From positions 1,054,001-1,118,000 of the forward strand of contig NW_020194558.1 in NCBI RefSeq assembly GCF_002865645.1: a stretch of DNA of 64,000 bases, written 5' to 3'. Positions 1 to 10,334 of the stretch are shown piece after piece; positions within the stretch are counted from its first letter, which is position 1; each line of letters opens with the position of its first letter. The DNA is from Hyaloscypha bicolor E. Its lineage: Eukaryota; Ascomycota; Leotiomycetes; Helotiales; Hyaloscyphaceae. The notes under the pieces are model-generated. The model had not been told where the DNA came from. It ran no database searches and saw nothing but the letters and a program-made list of their open reading frames with translations. A program made the translations under genes and the position numbers.

Positions 1-16
1 TATCACATCACCATCA

Positions 17-1052
17 TCACCGCCTCCTCAACCGCCCCCAAACCCCCCTCTCCTTCTTCAACCCCGGATTACCCCTCTCAACATTCATCTGCACCATCAG
101 ATCCGTCCCCTCCGGCTCTGGGGGTCTCCTAACCACAAACCCCGCGTCCCCAGACTCCCCACTCGTCTCCAATCCCCTTGGCCACGGCAGCACAACCTCA
201 ACCCTCCCCGCCCTCACCTTCCTCAACGGCTCCAACAGCACTTGCTCCGGCACTCTCACTCCCAAATCTAGAATCTCGACAACTAGGGCGCGGACCCGCA
301 GGCGGGCGAAGGCGCGCCAGAAAGCTTCCCACTCGGCTTCGTCGGCCTTGGGATTAGTGTTGGCGGCCGTGAAGCCGATGGGCCAGGCGCGGGGTGGCAG
401 GTACATAGGGCTGGTGAGGGAGAAGGAGAGATGGAAGTGTGCGAGGGCCATGTAGGGGGCGGGGACGGTGGCGATGAGTTGTGTGGCGGCGCTGATAGGG
501 AGGCGAAAGGCGGCGGATGAGTAGATGAATTCGATGAATTCGAGGTAGCTATTGGGCCGGGTCAGCTAGAGCAGTAGTGTACGGCATGTGTTATGTAATG
601 GGCGGGGCTCACGTCTGTCTACAGCTCAAGAGCAGTGGTACTATCTCCCGGCCATTTTGTACGCTCTTTCGATAGGCGGTATCGTACGGCATACAGACAC
701 CGTTTCTAGCGCTCTGGGTTTGGAAATAGATGTGTGAAGTTGGCGACGCGCAGCGCATGTGTGTCAGTTTGTTGTTGGAGAGGAGGATGTGTTGGACGCT
801 TCCGTAGGAGTGGAGAATGTGGGCGTAGATTTGACGCTGGATCTCGAGAGGGAGGGTGCTGAGGAGCTGGGAGTGGGTTTGTGCGTGTGGCGGATGGCGG
901 CTGGGGGTTAGTGAGTGTGGGTGTGAGGGTGAGGCGGAGGCTCGTGAACAGAGGTTAGTGAACCATGATTTAAGCTTTAAGGGGTAGTTCCGGGCTGCTG
1001 TTGCGGAGTCCTTGCGCGAAGGGGACGAGGACGAGGAGGCTCGATCAGGCAT
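17..1052 (-). CDS. DUF7730/F-box-like fungal protein, two exons
   Basis: Exon 1 is 1052-613 and exon 2 is 548-17. A 64-nt intron (612-549) with donor GTGAGC and a TAG acceptor keeps the frame and gives about 323 residues. The N-terminus is Ser-rich and low in complexity. It is followed by LPLEIQRQIYAHIL, the motif that opens the many fungal proteins related to F-box/DUF7730 families, and exon 1 ends with PLLLSCRQT, another hallmark (a Cys-Arg-Gln segment after the first helix pair). Exon 2 carries on with an FIYSSAAFRLP-like stretch and ends in basic residues. Such proteins are common in Pezizomycotina and have no assigned biochemical role; substrate-adaptor activity is only a guess. No signal peptide or membrane segment is visible. 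The gene is transcribed away from the polyketide cluster and probably does not belong to it. Confidence 0.75.
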
Positions 1053-1154
1053 AAGAGACGTACTATAGTAGTGGCTTGAGAGTTTCAGGGCTTGTAGTCA
1101 ACGCATGGGATTAATGCTGCAGTGGCTCTCTATATACAAGAAGGTTCAATTTCA

Positions 1155-1822
1155 GGGGAAAAACTAAAACGACCCTCCCCCCTCCACCCCTCCCCCGGTG
1201 TCGATTAGGGGTGTCGATGGGGGCCACACGAACCGAAATCAGCAGGCGGTGGCAGGTGCCCGTATACATTACTTTATATGCACTAATGTATGCAGATCAA
1301 TATATACTGGCACCCAGTGCGCGCATTGCATTCTCTGAATAGTACGTCGTTGTCGTCGTTTCCGGACAGATTCGGTTATATCGCAATTAGTCAAAAAATA
1401 AGGGTCTTATAGGCATATAGCAGTGCTTATTTCTTCTTAACCTCTTATAAACCGGGAAAATGTAAAGCGATACCTTCCAGGATATTAATATGGGGTATTA
1501 ATTAGGGATGTCGATTAGTAATATTATTTGGGGGGGAAGGGGGTATCGAAGAGGGGTGTCGACCTCAAGAGAGCCTGAAAATTTCGCGATTAACGAGTAA
1601 GCACCTGGAACTTTTGCCTCGTGCGCAATAATTACCTAGGCTCTCTTATGCTCCAAAACTAAAGCTCTTATATATAAATTTCCTTATATCTATATTAAGA
1701 AATCTGACTCGAGAGAAAGGCTTAAGACAAATAATGAATTAGGCATTATTAAAGCTCTAAAATTTATTAATACTTCTACTCGATACTTGGGGGGGGGGGG
1801 GGCGTCGTTTTAGTTTTCCCCC
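1155..1822. mobile_element. Candidate decayed MITE with 27-bp inverted ends
   Basis: The left end (1155-1182) reads GGGGAAAAACTAAAACGAC followed by a C-rich run. The right end (about 1795-1822) read on the minus strand gives GGGGGGAAAACTAAAACGAC followed by a C run. The ends are therefore near-perfect terminal inverted repeats about 670 bp apart. The interior is A+T-rich and contains repeated GTGTCGATTAG-like words. No transposase frame and no clear target-site duplication were found, so the superfamily is open. Confidence 0.5.
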
Positions 1823-2359
1823 CAAAATCCTGCCCTATCCTAGGAGCCGCAATTATCCAGTCACGTGGAAACCAATCCACCCTGCAACAATATAGAAGAT
1901 GGGTTTGCACTTTGGCTATTCTGGTCATCTCTATGCTCTATGGCATCAATATCTTAATGATGATGTGAGTCCAGACATTGACTTCTGTTCTGGTGTTTGT
2001 TAAGAGATTTCGAGGTCGCTTTCGACTGTTCATTCCTACATGGCACAATTGATTCGCACCTCATTCATAGAACTCATACAATGACCGGTACGTGTAGCGT
2101 TTACTTTGACTTTGACCTAGACTTTGTTTGACTTCTTGGGGCACAAGTCTTCTCTCGCCTAATCCGTACCTAGCCTGGAAAAGCACTCTCGAGAAGCAAA
2201 CCATTCCATACCGTGCGTGTCTGTCCTTGTTAATGGATACAAAAGGAGTGTGCCCCTGCCAATCCCTGTAACATCCCTGTTTCGCTCGCGTAGCATTCCT
2301 AAAACATGGGTGTACGCCCAAAACGGCAATGACAGGAGGCCAACTCTGATTGAGGATAC

Positions 2360-2400
2360 ATAAGCACCCTCTCTGGGTAAACCCTAGAACGGGTGCTTAT
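2360..2400. repeat. Short hairpin, 10-bp perfect stem
   Basis: ATAAGCACCC at 2360-2369 is the exact reverse complement of GGGTGCTTAT at 2391-2400, leaving a 21-nt loop that itself contains the partly self-complementary GGGTAAACCC. It may be the remnant of a palindromic element. No gene ends beside it, so there is no reason to call it a terminator. Confidence 0.5.
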
Positions 2401-2680
2401 GCAGTTGAGAATTATATCCCCCTCTAGCCCCCTCCCCCTGCGTATAGTAAGTTAAATTCTGTAATTTTATCGTAAAGTAAGACTTTCTTTTTCGGCTGTT
2501 TTTTAGCCCGTAGCGTGCGCACAGAAGGTGAGCAAGACGCACGTCCCTCTGTGCCTTTCTTACCTTCGCTTAGGAAGTATATCCTCAAGGTATACGCTCC
2601 TGTGAGGCGCCGAAGGCGCCGAACGCCGTGCCCCTAGCCTACTAAGCTCCTAGTATTAGTAGAGAATATACTTTAAATAT

Positions 2681-2795
2681 AGATGTGCTTCGTATGCAGA
2701 TGTGCTTCGTATGCAGATGTGTCCCGTACGTAGATGTGTCCCGTACGTAGATATGTCCCGTACGCAGATGTGTCCCGTACGTAGATGTGTCCCGT
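2681..2795. repeat. 17-bp tandem repeat, about 6.8 copies
   Basis: The unit is AGATGTGTCCCGTACGT. Units start at 2681, 2698, 2715, 2732, 2749, 2766 and 2783 (the last partial). The first two carry the variant GCTTCGTATGC ending. The array is flanked on both sides by a related sequence beginning GCCCCTAGCCTA (about 2629 and 2796), followed by a shared CCTA-TATTAGTAGAGA stretch, as if the array expanded inside a duplicated segment. Confidence 0.85.
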
Positions 2796-3241
2796 GCCCC
2801 TAGCCTATTAAGGTCCTAATATTAGTAGAGATAAGCTTTAGAACTCCCAGAACTAGCGCTCTGTCTAGTTTTGACACAATGAGTTTGAAATGGGGGATAA
2901 TCACACGAGCGTGTGGCTGCATTTCCAGGGACAACGGCCTGTGATCCTTATGTCTTAAGTTGGATACAGGCAAGATAGCAGAGTGCTCAATTACAAGATC
3001 AAGTCTGACCGAAATTTAGTCGTAGATCCTTTGAGTATTATGGGATATAAGGTCATTGCGATATTGCTCGGGTGGACTTGGCTCTTCCATCACCTCTGGA
3101 TTCCCAAATATCCCTTCATACGCTTCGATCTCGCTTCATTTAAGCTTTGAATCCTCTATTCGGCGGCCTTTGTGTCTTCATTCATGCCACTCTCACACTG
3201 GAATATCTACCTGCGCCCTCCAACCCCCTCATCACCGTCGT

Positions 3242-4682
3242 TCACTTATCCACCTCGCTCCCACTCACATCCAATCCCCTCAAAATAGGTTGATACCCAT
3301 AAAGCCACTTCAACCACCAAAGCCAGATATTGCTTGGCACATACCCAAACAGCAAACCCCTCACAATTCCTCCCAAGCCATACGGAAGTTGCGCCGAATA
3401 AAGACGACCAAAATCAGCTGAAAACTTGGCAATCTCTTGTGTGCGTTTCTCTCGGCGACTGCGGTATGCTTGTAGCGCTTCTTTGACCTTTTGAGACTCC
3501 GAGAAGATAGAATAAAGCGTGTTACCCAGTTCAGCTGCGTCTTCAATGCAAGCGGTGCCGCCTTGGCCGAACCACGGGGACATGGAGTGTGCGGCTATTT
3601 TGGGAAGAGTTAGATGGATATGAATGAGTGAGAGGGGAAAAGGGCTTGGGAGGGAATGGAAGGAGTTGGTGTGGTAAAGTATGAGATGATACGTACCATC
3701 TCCCACAAGGGCAACTCTGCTAACAGCCATAGGTGGATATGCGTACTCGGCGAAGATATTAGTTGCGAGCACGCGTTCAGCTTGATCCACGACTGCAAAA
3801 GAAGGATATTAGCAACCTTGCTCAACACAAAATCATCATCTCGAGGAACGCACTTTCGCCAAGCTTTCCTGTCTTTTTGGCAAAGGGATGTTCCTTCTCT
3901 CCGTGAACCTCCTTAATCATCCCCGGTGTAACACCTACCCAGACGCTGCGGTCCTTATCCGGAATCTCCTCACACTCCCTAATAGCAATAAACCACTGTC
4001 TATTATCTCGTCCACCAAACGTCATCATCACGCTATCATCGTAAAACAACCAATTCGCAACACCGAGCTCCTTTTCACCGAGTCCGGGCAAAGGATGGCT
4101 CCACCCAGACATGTGTACTCGTTTAGTAAACTTAATGGTGTTGCCTGCGTTTGCGTTGCCTGTCTCGCGAGCCAATGTACGTCGAACGGCGGATCGGATG
4201 CCATCTGCGCCTACGACGATACTGGCTGATAGAATGCGTCCATCAGCAAGATGTACGCTGACACTCTCATTCTCTGCATCTTCGACCACATCCTGTACCG
4301 CACAACCAAGCTGCACCTTCTCCTTCCCAGCTGCAGCATACAGAATCTGCATCAACTTCGCTCTTTCCACCGTAACAACCGGGTATCCATAAATCTTCTC
4401 ACAGATAGTCCAGTCCAGCTCATTCCACAATTTGCCGTTCTGCGAGACCCTGATTCTTGTCATGGGCTGAGCGACGGCTTTGAGTGCAGAGTAGAGACCT
4501 AGTTGGTCGAGCACGGAGAGGGCCTGGGGAGAGAGAGAAATTGCTGCGCCTGCAGGAGTGAGGGAGGGGAGGCGCTCAAGGATGGTGTAGGAGAGGGAGA
4601 GGCGGCGGCAGATGGAAGCGAGGGTGAGGCCGCCTATGCCGGCGCCAACGATGACGACTTGGTATTGGGGTTTATTTGTCAT
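3242..4682 (-). CDS. FAD-dependent monooxygenase (group A flavoprotein)
   Basis: Three exons (4682-3854, 3792-3697, 3594-3242) joined by GT-AG introns give 425 residues. The N-terminal GAGIGG at residues 13-18 is the Rossmann dinucleotide fold. An ADGIRSAVR segment is the DG motif that contacts FAD and NAD(P)H. Splicing of intron 2 creates GDAAHSMSPWFGQG (Asp308), the GD motif that binds the FAD ribityl chain; its assembly across the junction supports the gene model. The family performs NAD(P)H-dependent hydroxylation, epoxidation or Baeyer-Villiger-like oxidation. The C-terminal 60 residues hold a Trp-rich hydrophobic stretch (IWLWWLKWLYGY) that may anchor the enzyme to a membrane. It is divergent from the thioesterase across an 811-bp shared upstream region and is most likely a tailoring oxygenase acting on the polyketide. 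Confidence 0.9.
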
Positions 4683-5493
4683 TGTAGATAGTTGGGGGAT
4701 GTAGAATTGAATATCAGGGAAATTGAAATTGAAGAATATGAAGAGAGATGATGGAAACTGTGTTGGTGTTGGTGAAGTGTTACAGAGCTGATCTTTTAAA
4801 CTTGGCCATCTTCTTGGTATATTTGACTTGGTCTTCGTCGCCTATGTGGTCAGCTCACTTCTCAGCTCCGGTTTCCTCTTACGGCCGCACTCGGACTTAA
4901 AAAATATGTTGCGTCTGAAAATAGCCTCGAGGCTGAATCCTCGATTATTTATCTGGTACGCCGGCATATGTTCACGCTCGGGGAGTACAATTACAACAGT
5001 CTCAGCCTCAGCCTCAAATATGACCTGTATCTCAGCCACCATGCACAATTCTCCTCCCAAATCTCGGTTGATGGATCTGTGTTATTATACAAGGAGACTT
5101 CCCCTGAACCCTGCATGTCTGACTTGGCAGCGGCAAGCAAGTCGAAAACCATATGGATATCACACTGCATCCCGTGTTCCACGAAGCGGCGCTGTACATA
5201 TCCAATACTGACAGATACGAGCGATGAATTCCAATTGCTATAAAAATAGCAGTGTATTCGAGAATAAAGCGGTGTTTGGCGATTCAATCCTTTTACGACT
5301 AAAGGTGGGAGCCGAGTAGAGCGCGAAGACGCAGATATTCCGAGACCTTCCCTTTGTCCTTGAGGAGACGCACGGTTTTCCTCAGATCAGTTTACTCTAC
5401 CTTCTTCAGATCCAACTTTCGCTCAGTCTCCGATCGGGGTTTTTTATATTTTTTATATATATTTTTTCATCACATCACCGCCACAACACCACA
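4683..5493. promoter_or_regulatory. Divergent intergenic region of monooxygenase and thioesterase
   Basis: This 811-bp stretch separates the start codons of two oppositely transcribed cluster genes, so it must hold both promoters. Just before the thioesterase start lies an A+T-rich TATA-like run (about 5440-5466) and a CA-rich leader ending in CCACAACACCACA before ATG. No coding frame with a recognisable domain is present. I did not identify a convincing regulator palindrome by eye. Confidence 0.55.
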
Positions 5494-6411
5494 ATGTCGT
5501 TCATCAAGCCCATGCAAGGCTCCCCCGAGTCTTCTCTCACACCATTGTTCCTCATTCACGCCGTCTCCGGCCTCGCAAACCCATACTCTCGCCTCGGTCC
5601 TCTGACCAAGCCCTCCTTCGCTATCTCTCAAGATGAAGAGCGTATGGTCTACGGCATCTCCTCTCCTCTCTACACGCACCACGGCAGCTTCAAGGCACCT
5701 CGCACTCTCGAAGCAATGGCAAGGTTGTATGTCAACGCCATCAGAAAGAAGCAGCCATACGGACCATACCTCCTTGGCGGCTGGAGCATGGGAGGGATGC
5801 TCGCTGTGAAAATGGCTGCGATCCTCATGGGCGAGCATGGAGAGCAAGTCCTGAAGGTGGTAGTCATTGATGGCGCAAATCCAGAGAAGCTGCCGCCTAT
5901 GAGCGGAGAGGAGCAGAATGTCATGGGCGATGAGATATTCGCGCGGAACTTGGCTTTTGCAGGTGGAAACAGTGGGAAGACCAGAGCCAGGTCGTTAGCA
6001 GTGCCAAGCTCCGGTGATTCTGCAACTAGCAGTGACTCAGAAGCCTCGACACATGCTTCCAGCCCGCTTGAGACTTTGCTGCTCAAGATACGATCGCATA
6101 TCGCGCTTGGGCTGGAACTGATGTCATGTGTTGAGCAAGGAAGCTGGGTTCAGGTTGGTGACCCGCTAAAGACAAAGATGACCCTTGTCAAGTGCGTTGA
6201 CGAGGCGTATCTTGAGGATGGCCAGTTTGGAGATAAAGGAGTGGGTGTGAGAACATTGATGGCTGAGGAGTGTATGGGTTGGAATGCTGATTGTTTTGAC
6301 TCGCTTGAAGTTATTAAGCTGATTGGGCCGACGCATGATACGTGCTTTGAGGAGAAGTTTGTTGGGAAGTTGACGGATATTCTGGCTGAGTGTTTGATTG
6401 GTGTTCACTGA
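5494..6411 (+). CDS. Stand-alone thioesterase (alpha/beta hydrolase)
   Basis: A single-exon gene of 305 residues resembling the thioesterase domains of PKS and NRPS enzymes. The nucleophile elbow is GGWSMGG with Ser98. Asp126 in VVVIDGANP follows the next strand, and His281 in GPTHDTCFE completes a Ser-Asp-His triad. LFLIHAVSG near residue 20 matches the oxyanion-hole strand of the family. A low-complexity Ser-rich insert (about residues 160-190) forms the lid region. There is no signal peptide, so the enzyme is probably cytosolic. The neighbouring HR-PKS ends at its ACP with no release domain, so this protein is the obvious candidate to hydrolyse or cyclise the finished chain, or to clear stalled chains. 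The start codon follows a CA-rich leader in good context. The fold is certain; the release role is inferred from position. Confidence 0.85.
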   Translation: MSFIKPMQGSPESSLTPLFLIHAVSGLANPYSRLGPLTKPSFAISQDEERMVYGISSPLYTHHGSFKAPRTLEAMARLYVNAIRKKQPYGPYLLGGWSMGGMLAVKMAAILMGEHGEQVLKVVVIDGANPEKLPPMSGEEQNVMGDEIFARNLAFAGGNSGKTRARSLAVPSSGDSATSSDSEASTHASSPLETLLLKIRSHIALGLELMSCVEQGSWVQVGDPLKTKMTLVKCVDEAYLEDGQFGDKGVGVRTLMAEECMGWNADCFDSLEVIKLIGPTHDTCFEEKFVGKLTDILAECLIGVH

Positions 6412-7913
6412 GCGCTTTTTTGTTGCTTGCTATATCTACTTGCGTGCGATGTATTGTGGGCCAGTAGATTAGATAGATAAAAGACTCAGTGTGCCTAACA
6501 GTGTACGCCAGTGATATGGGTAGAGCGTACTGTACCACTTGATATTACTACTATAATATCATATTGTATTGTCCCATATTGCACCACAACACTAAAGATA
6601 TTGTTAATCGGAACACGTAATAAAGGACTACCTAAAAAGGTACAAAGTGGGTCTTAAAGGTTATATGCCGTCAGTGAATCAATCTTTATAGAGATTAGAA
6701 ACCCTCCTCTACTTAACTATAGAGCACTATAGGGGGTAATTACTCTGAATGATTATAGAGAGTAGAAATAAACAGTAAATATATATAGCTTAGTGCGTTC
6801 TTAGTAGATCTCTATTACATAATCTATATATCTGTATATTTTTAGTATCGTATAATAATACAATAGCAAGCTTCATACTACTAATATCATATATAGCCAT
6901 AATGTTACGCACCGTATCACACTTATATCTAGTACTACACGGGAATAGTGGGGCATACGGTTAGCACGTGAGGAACACTGAACAGACCATCGTCTTTGGT
7001 TCACAATTGTGCCTGTTCCCAGGATCCATGCTCTTACCCTAAGACAGCGCGGGCACCACAGTTACAAACACCGAACTGATGAATAGAAGTAAATCCAGCT
7101 AGCGCAAGCAGTGCTTAGGTTGGTTGGAGCTTTCCCGTTGACCGGGAGGATTCCGCATGGCGATGGTATGCAGCAGCATGGCGTTGCGGCGGAACTCTGT
7201 GGCAGCTGGGGTACCTTGGATCCGGCATCTCACCTCGTATTCCCTCAGTGAAGATGGTAGATACCATAGAATCCTCACAAATCGCACGCGCGCTTGGGTC
7301 CGGTTGGGTTTGTGTAGCAGTAAGCAATCCTCCCTTGTACCCGGCGCCCACCGTTGTAACTCTGAGTCTGATCCGCAGTCCCTGCAGCTGAGGTACCTTC
7401 GATCCCGCATCTCACCTCGTATTCCCCCAGTGAAGATTGTGGATACCATAGACCCCCGATTGGTTTTAACGGCCATTCGGCCGTACGCAGTAGAAATTTA
7501 TCTATAGAGTTACACAAGGGCGGACTAATCATCACCGACAGAGGCGTTGTTGCAGGGATTATGCTAGACGCAAGGGGGTAGTACTTAATTCGAACGTTTC
7601 TAACTTCGTACAGTTCTTTGTTCTCATCGAATCCTTCTTCGATCATTCGGTCTCTGCATTTGTGTTGCCTTGTCTTGAATGAAGGAATTGAAGTGAAGTC
7701 CTGTCCTGCAAGCCGTATACGTGATTCGTCTACAAGCGAAACGGGTAGGTGCAGACGAGGTACCTGACAACCCTCTTTTAACTTCAGCTCTAAGACAACG
7801 TTCATCGCATTACCTTCAAAAAATTCCATACGTCTGTTGACAGTGCTGCAAAGGCTATCTGATCGCTTTCAACCCAATATCTTCTCAATTCCAATTCACA
7901 AAGCACCCCCAAC
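6412..7913. other. Intergenic region with a 68-bp direct duplication
   Basis: This holds the thioesterase 3' end, an A+T-rich patch (about 6540-6940), a 68-bp direct repeat (7202-7269 and 7384-7451) and the MFS promoter. The longest frame is a 184-residue antisense ORF (7829-7275) with no recognisable domain. It spans one repeat copy and is not treated as a gene. Confidence 0.5.
7202..7451. repeat. Direct repeat, two 68-bp copies 182 bp apart
   Basis: Copy 1 (7202-7269) and copy 2 (7384-7451) both begin GCAGCTG-GGTACCTT and end GATACCATAG. They share about 60 of 68 positions, including the uninterrupted core CATCTCACCTCGTATTCCC. They lie about 460-710 bp upstream of the MFS start codon. Their origin (transposon footprint or local duplication) is not evident. 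Confidence 0.85.
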
Positions 7914-9442
7914 ATGGACCTTGACGCCCCAAAGACTGAGACGCCTGCTGTTGAAGTACAGATCCAACAGCTTGAGCCAGAGCCAGCATTGCCAACTCCA
8001 CCGCCGGTAGGGCCGCCAGAGTCCTCTCCACGCTCTATTCTGGCAGCAATTGGTGGATTCTTTGTTTTCTTCACGACTTTTGGTACGTTGGAATATTCGC
8101 TCGATCTGTTGCAGATATTGAACATTTAGCTAACAATTAACAGGCATGCTCACGTCGTTTGGAAAGTTCCAATCTTACTACCAAACGCAATACCTTCGTG
8201 ACACGAAGCCAGCAACCATCTCGTGGATCGGCTCAGTCCAATTCTTCACTCTCTTCGTCAGCGGTCTCCTTCTTGGCCCTCTCTTCGACAAATATGGCGC
8301 TCGTCGACTTTCTGTTCCAGGAACACTACTCTATGTCCTTGCGTTGATGTTGGCCAGTATCAGCACAAAGTTCTGGCATTTGTTGCTCACGCAAGGATTT
8401 ATGCTTGGCTTCGCATGCGCTCTGCAGTGAGTTAGAATCCCTGGACTGTTGATATATATCTCGTCTCACGGAACGTAGCTTCTACCCCACAACGGCCTCC
8501 GTCTCCCAGCGATTCACTACCCACCGCGGCCTTGCAATGGGTCTCGTCGCAACCGGCTCTTCGATCGGCGGTATAGTCTGGCCGATAATGGTAGATAGTC
8601 TGCTAAAGAAAACCGGCTTTGGATGGACAATGCGCATCTGTGGCTTCTTCGCGTTGGCATTGCTCCTGATTGCGAATTTTCTCGTGTTGGAACTCAAACA
8701 ACTGAGAGGAACGGCTGCGGCAGCAAGAGCGAAGATGCAAGCAGAAGGCACTGCACTGAAGTTCGCGGAGCCAAGATACGTTCTCTTCACTACTGGCTTC
8801 TTCTTCGTCTATTTCGGTCTGTTTATCCCGTACTACTATCTTCCCACCTACGGTATGGAGCGTGGTATGAGCAGCAGCATGGCCGCATACCTTGTGGCTA
8901 TCCTCAATGCTGGTTCATTCATTGGTCGTGCAGGCATTGGTTATGCTTCTGATCGGCTCGGAAGGTTTGTATACAATTCCAAACTCCAGAGTATCAACTG
9001 ACCATTTACAGATTCAACATGACTGCGGCATGTTCGATTCTTGCTGGTATCATTCTCGCCTGTCTCAATACCGCTACGCAAGCGCCTTCCATCATAGCTT
9101 TCGCAGTGTTCTACGGCGTCTTCTCGGGTGCCTTGTTGAGTCTACCACCAACCTGCCTTGCTCAAATCACTCCACATCCCAGTATGATCGGTGTCAAGCT
9201 GGGAGTTGCTATGGCTGTTTGCTCTCTAGGGTATGTGCACTCTTAGAGCCCAATGGAAAGGATATGTTAACACGCCTGCTAGATTGCTTACCGGAAGCCC
9301 AATTGGTGGCGCTCTCTTGACTCGAATGCATGGGGACTTCAGCGGGCTAATCGGGTTTGCGACATCGGTCATTCTCTTCGGATCTGTATTTGTGCTTGCA
9401 GCCAGATTCACTGCGGACAAGAAATTCCTCAAAGCATTCTAG
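7914..9442 (+). CDS. MFS transporter, monocarboxylate-transporter (MCT) type
   Basis: Five exons (7914-8082, 8144-8426, 8479-8964, 9012-9230, 9283-9442) joined by GT-AG introns of 47-61 nt give 438 residues. The short Pro/Glu-rich cytosolic N-terminus leads into helix 1 (AAIGGFFVFFTTFGM). The first loop, FGKFQSYYQTQYL, and SWIGSVQFF in the next helix match the fungal MCT-like (MCH) subfamily. GPLFDKYGARR is the conserved loop 2-3 signature of the superfamily. The sequence FYPTTASVSQRFTTHRGLAMG, created partly by splicing, is typical of the helix 4-5 region of this group. About twelve hydrophobic segments are visible. In a PKS cluster such a carrier usually exports the product or moves an acidic precursor. 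It lies between the thioesterase and PKS, all on the plus strand. Confidence 0.9.
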
Positions 9443-10334
9443 GCTTCGGATACGAAGATTTGGTAAAGATTGTGGAAGGGAAATTCGCTCACAGGGAACA
9501 ACATTAAGCAAAGATTGCTTCAAAATGGGATTCATGTACTTCCTAGCTTAGATTCTACCATCGGATTATAAATGTTGCTTTCACCACAAGACTTTTCAAA
9601 ATGTGTGCAGGCCACTTGCCTTCTTAAAACCTAGTGTAGTAAAGCTATCTCGGCAAGTATTGGAGTCGTCAAAACAACTACACTGGGCAGCAAATCAAGC
9701 TCACAAATTGCTATCAAAAATGCAAGTAAGCAAGCCAAGAATAAATTACTCACTGATCCTGACTCCTGTCTGCGGAGTCACACATGGGAGCTGGATGTCT
9801 CACTTGATTCTATTTCTGGATCGATGTCACATTTTGCTTCCTTGCTATCTCCAGCATCGTGTCGGTCTTTCCGTAAGGCTGAGTTGCAGAGCAGGTACGG
9901 ATCCTGCTTTCTAGGTACTGGATGACAGGAGAGACCTGCTACAAGGTCCTAACTGGACTCCTTCCAAAATAACAACGAGAAGGGCGCAAAGGTTCAGTCC
10001 TGAATTGTGCTATTCGACCGAGCTGATCGCCGAAGACGAAGGCTAAAATTGGAAGACGTATGGGGCGGATGGGGCTGTGAGGTATAAGGCTCAGACTCGG
10101 GGAATGATGCGATGGCATTAAGTTCCCTTATCTGGCATCTTGAAAGAGAGAAATGCTCCATACATTCTGCTTCGCATCCACATCTTTCTATCGTTTACCT
10201 TCAATTAAAATACGTTTAGACTTCTTCTTCTGAGATTATAAAAGCGCTTCTTACATTCTGCTTCACATAGAATTCTTCAAACATTTCATCCCAACCAAGC
10301 CTTACCCTCTTTCCTCCCAACCTATCCAGGAATC
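9443..10334. promoter_or_regulatory. PKS upstream region
   Basis: This 892-bp region lies between the MFS stop and the PKS start. A TATA box (TATAAAAG, 10237-10244) lies about 90 bp before the ATG, followed by a CT/CA-rich leader typical of fungal 5' UTRs. The word ACATTCTGCTTC occurs twice, at about 10161 and 10253. The in-frame ORF at 9603-9914 shows no domain and is not called. Confidence 0.6.

Larger units (their letters stand above)
1053..3241. other. Intergenic region with repeats, no supported gene
   Basis: No convincing coding gene lies between the DUF7730-like gene and the monooxygenase 3' end. The short frames here lack domains or splice structure. The stretch holds a decayed inverted-repeat element (about 1155-1822), a hairpin (2360-2400) and a 17-bp tandem array (2681-2795), all listed separately. 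A+T-rich patches around 1380-1780 resemble RIP-affected sequence. Confidence 0.6.

Noticed and set aside
2681..2795. CRISPR-like repeat array
   Set aside because: Units are contiguous without spacers and the sequence is fungal; it is a minisatellite.
7275..7829. 184-codon minus-strand frame upstream of the MFS gene
   Set aside because: It has no domain, includes one of the 68-bp repeats, and starts within 85 bp of the MFS start; it is probably chance.
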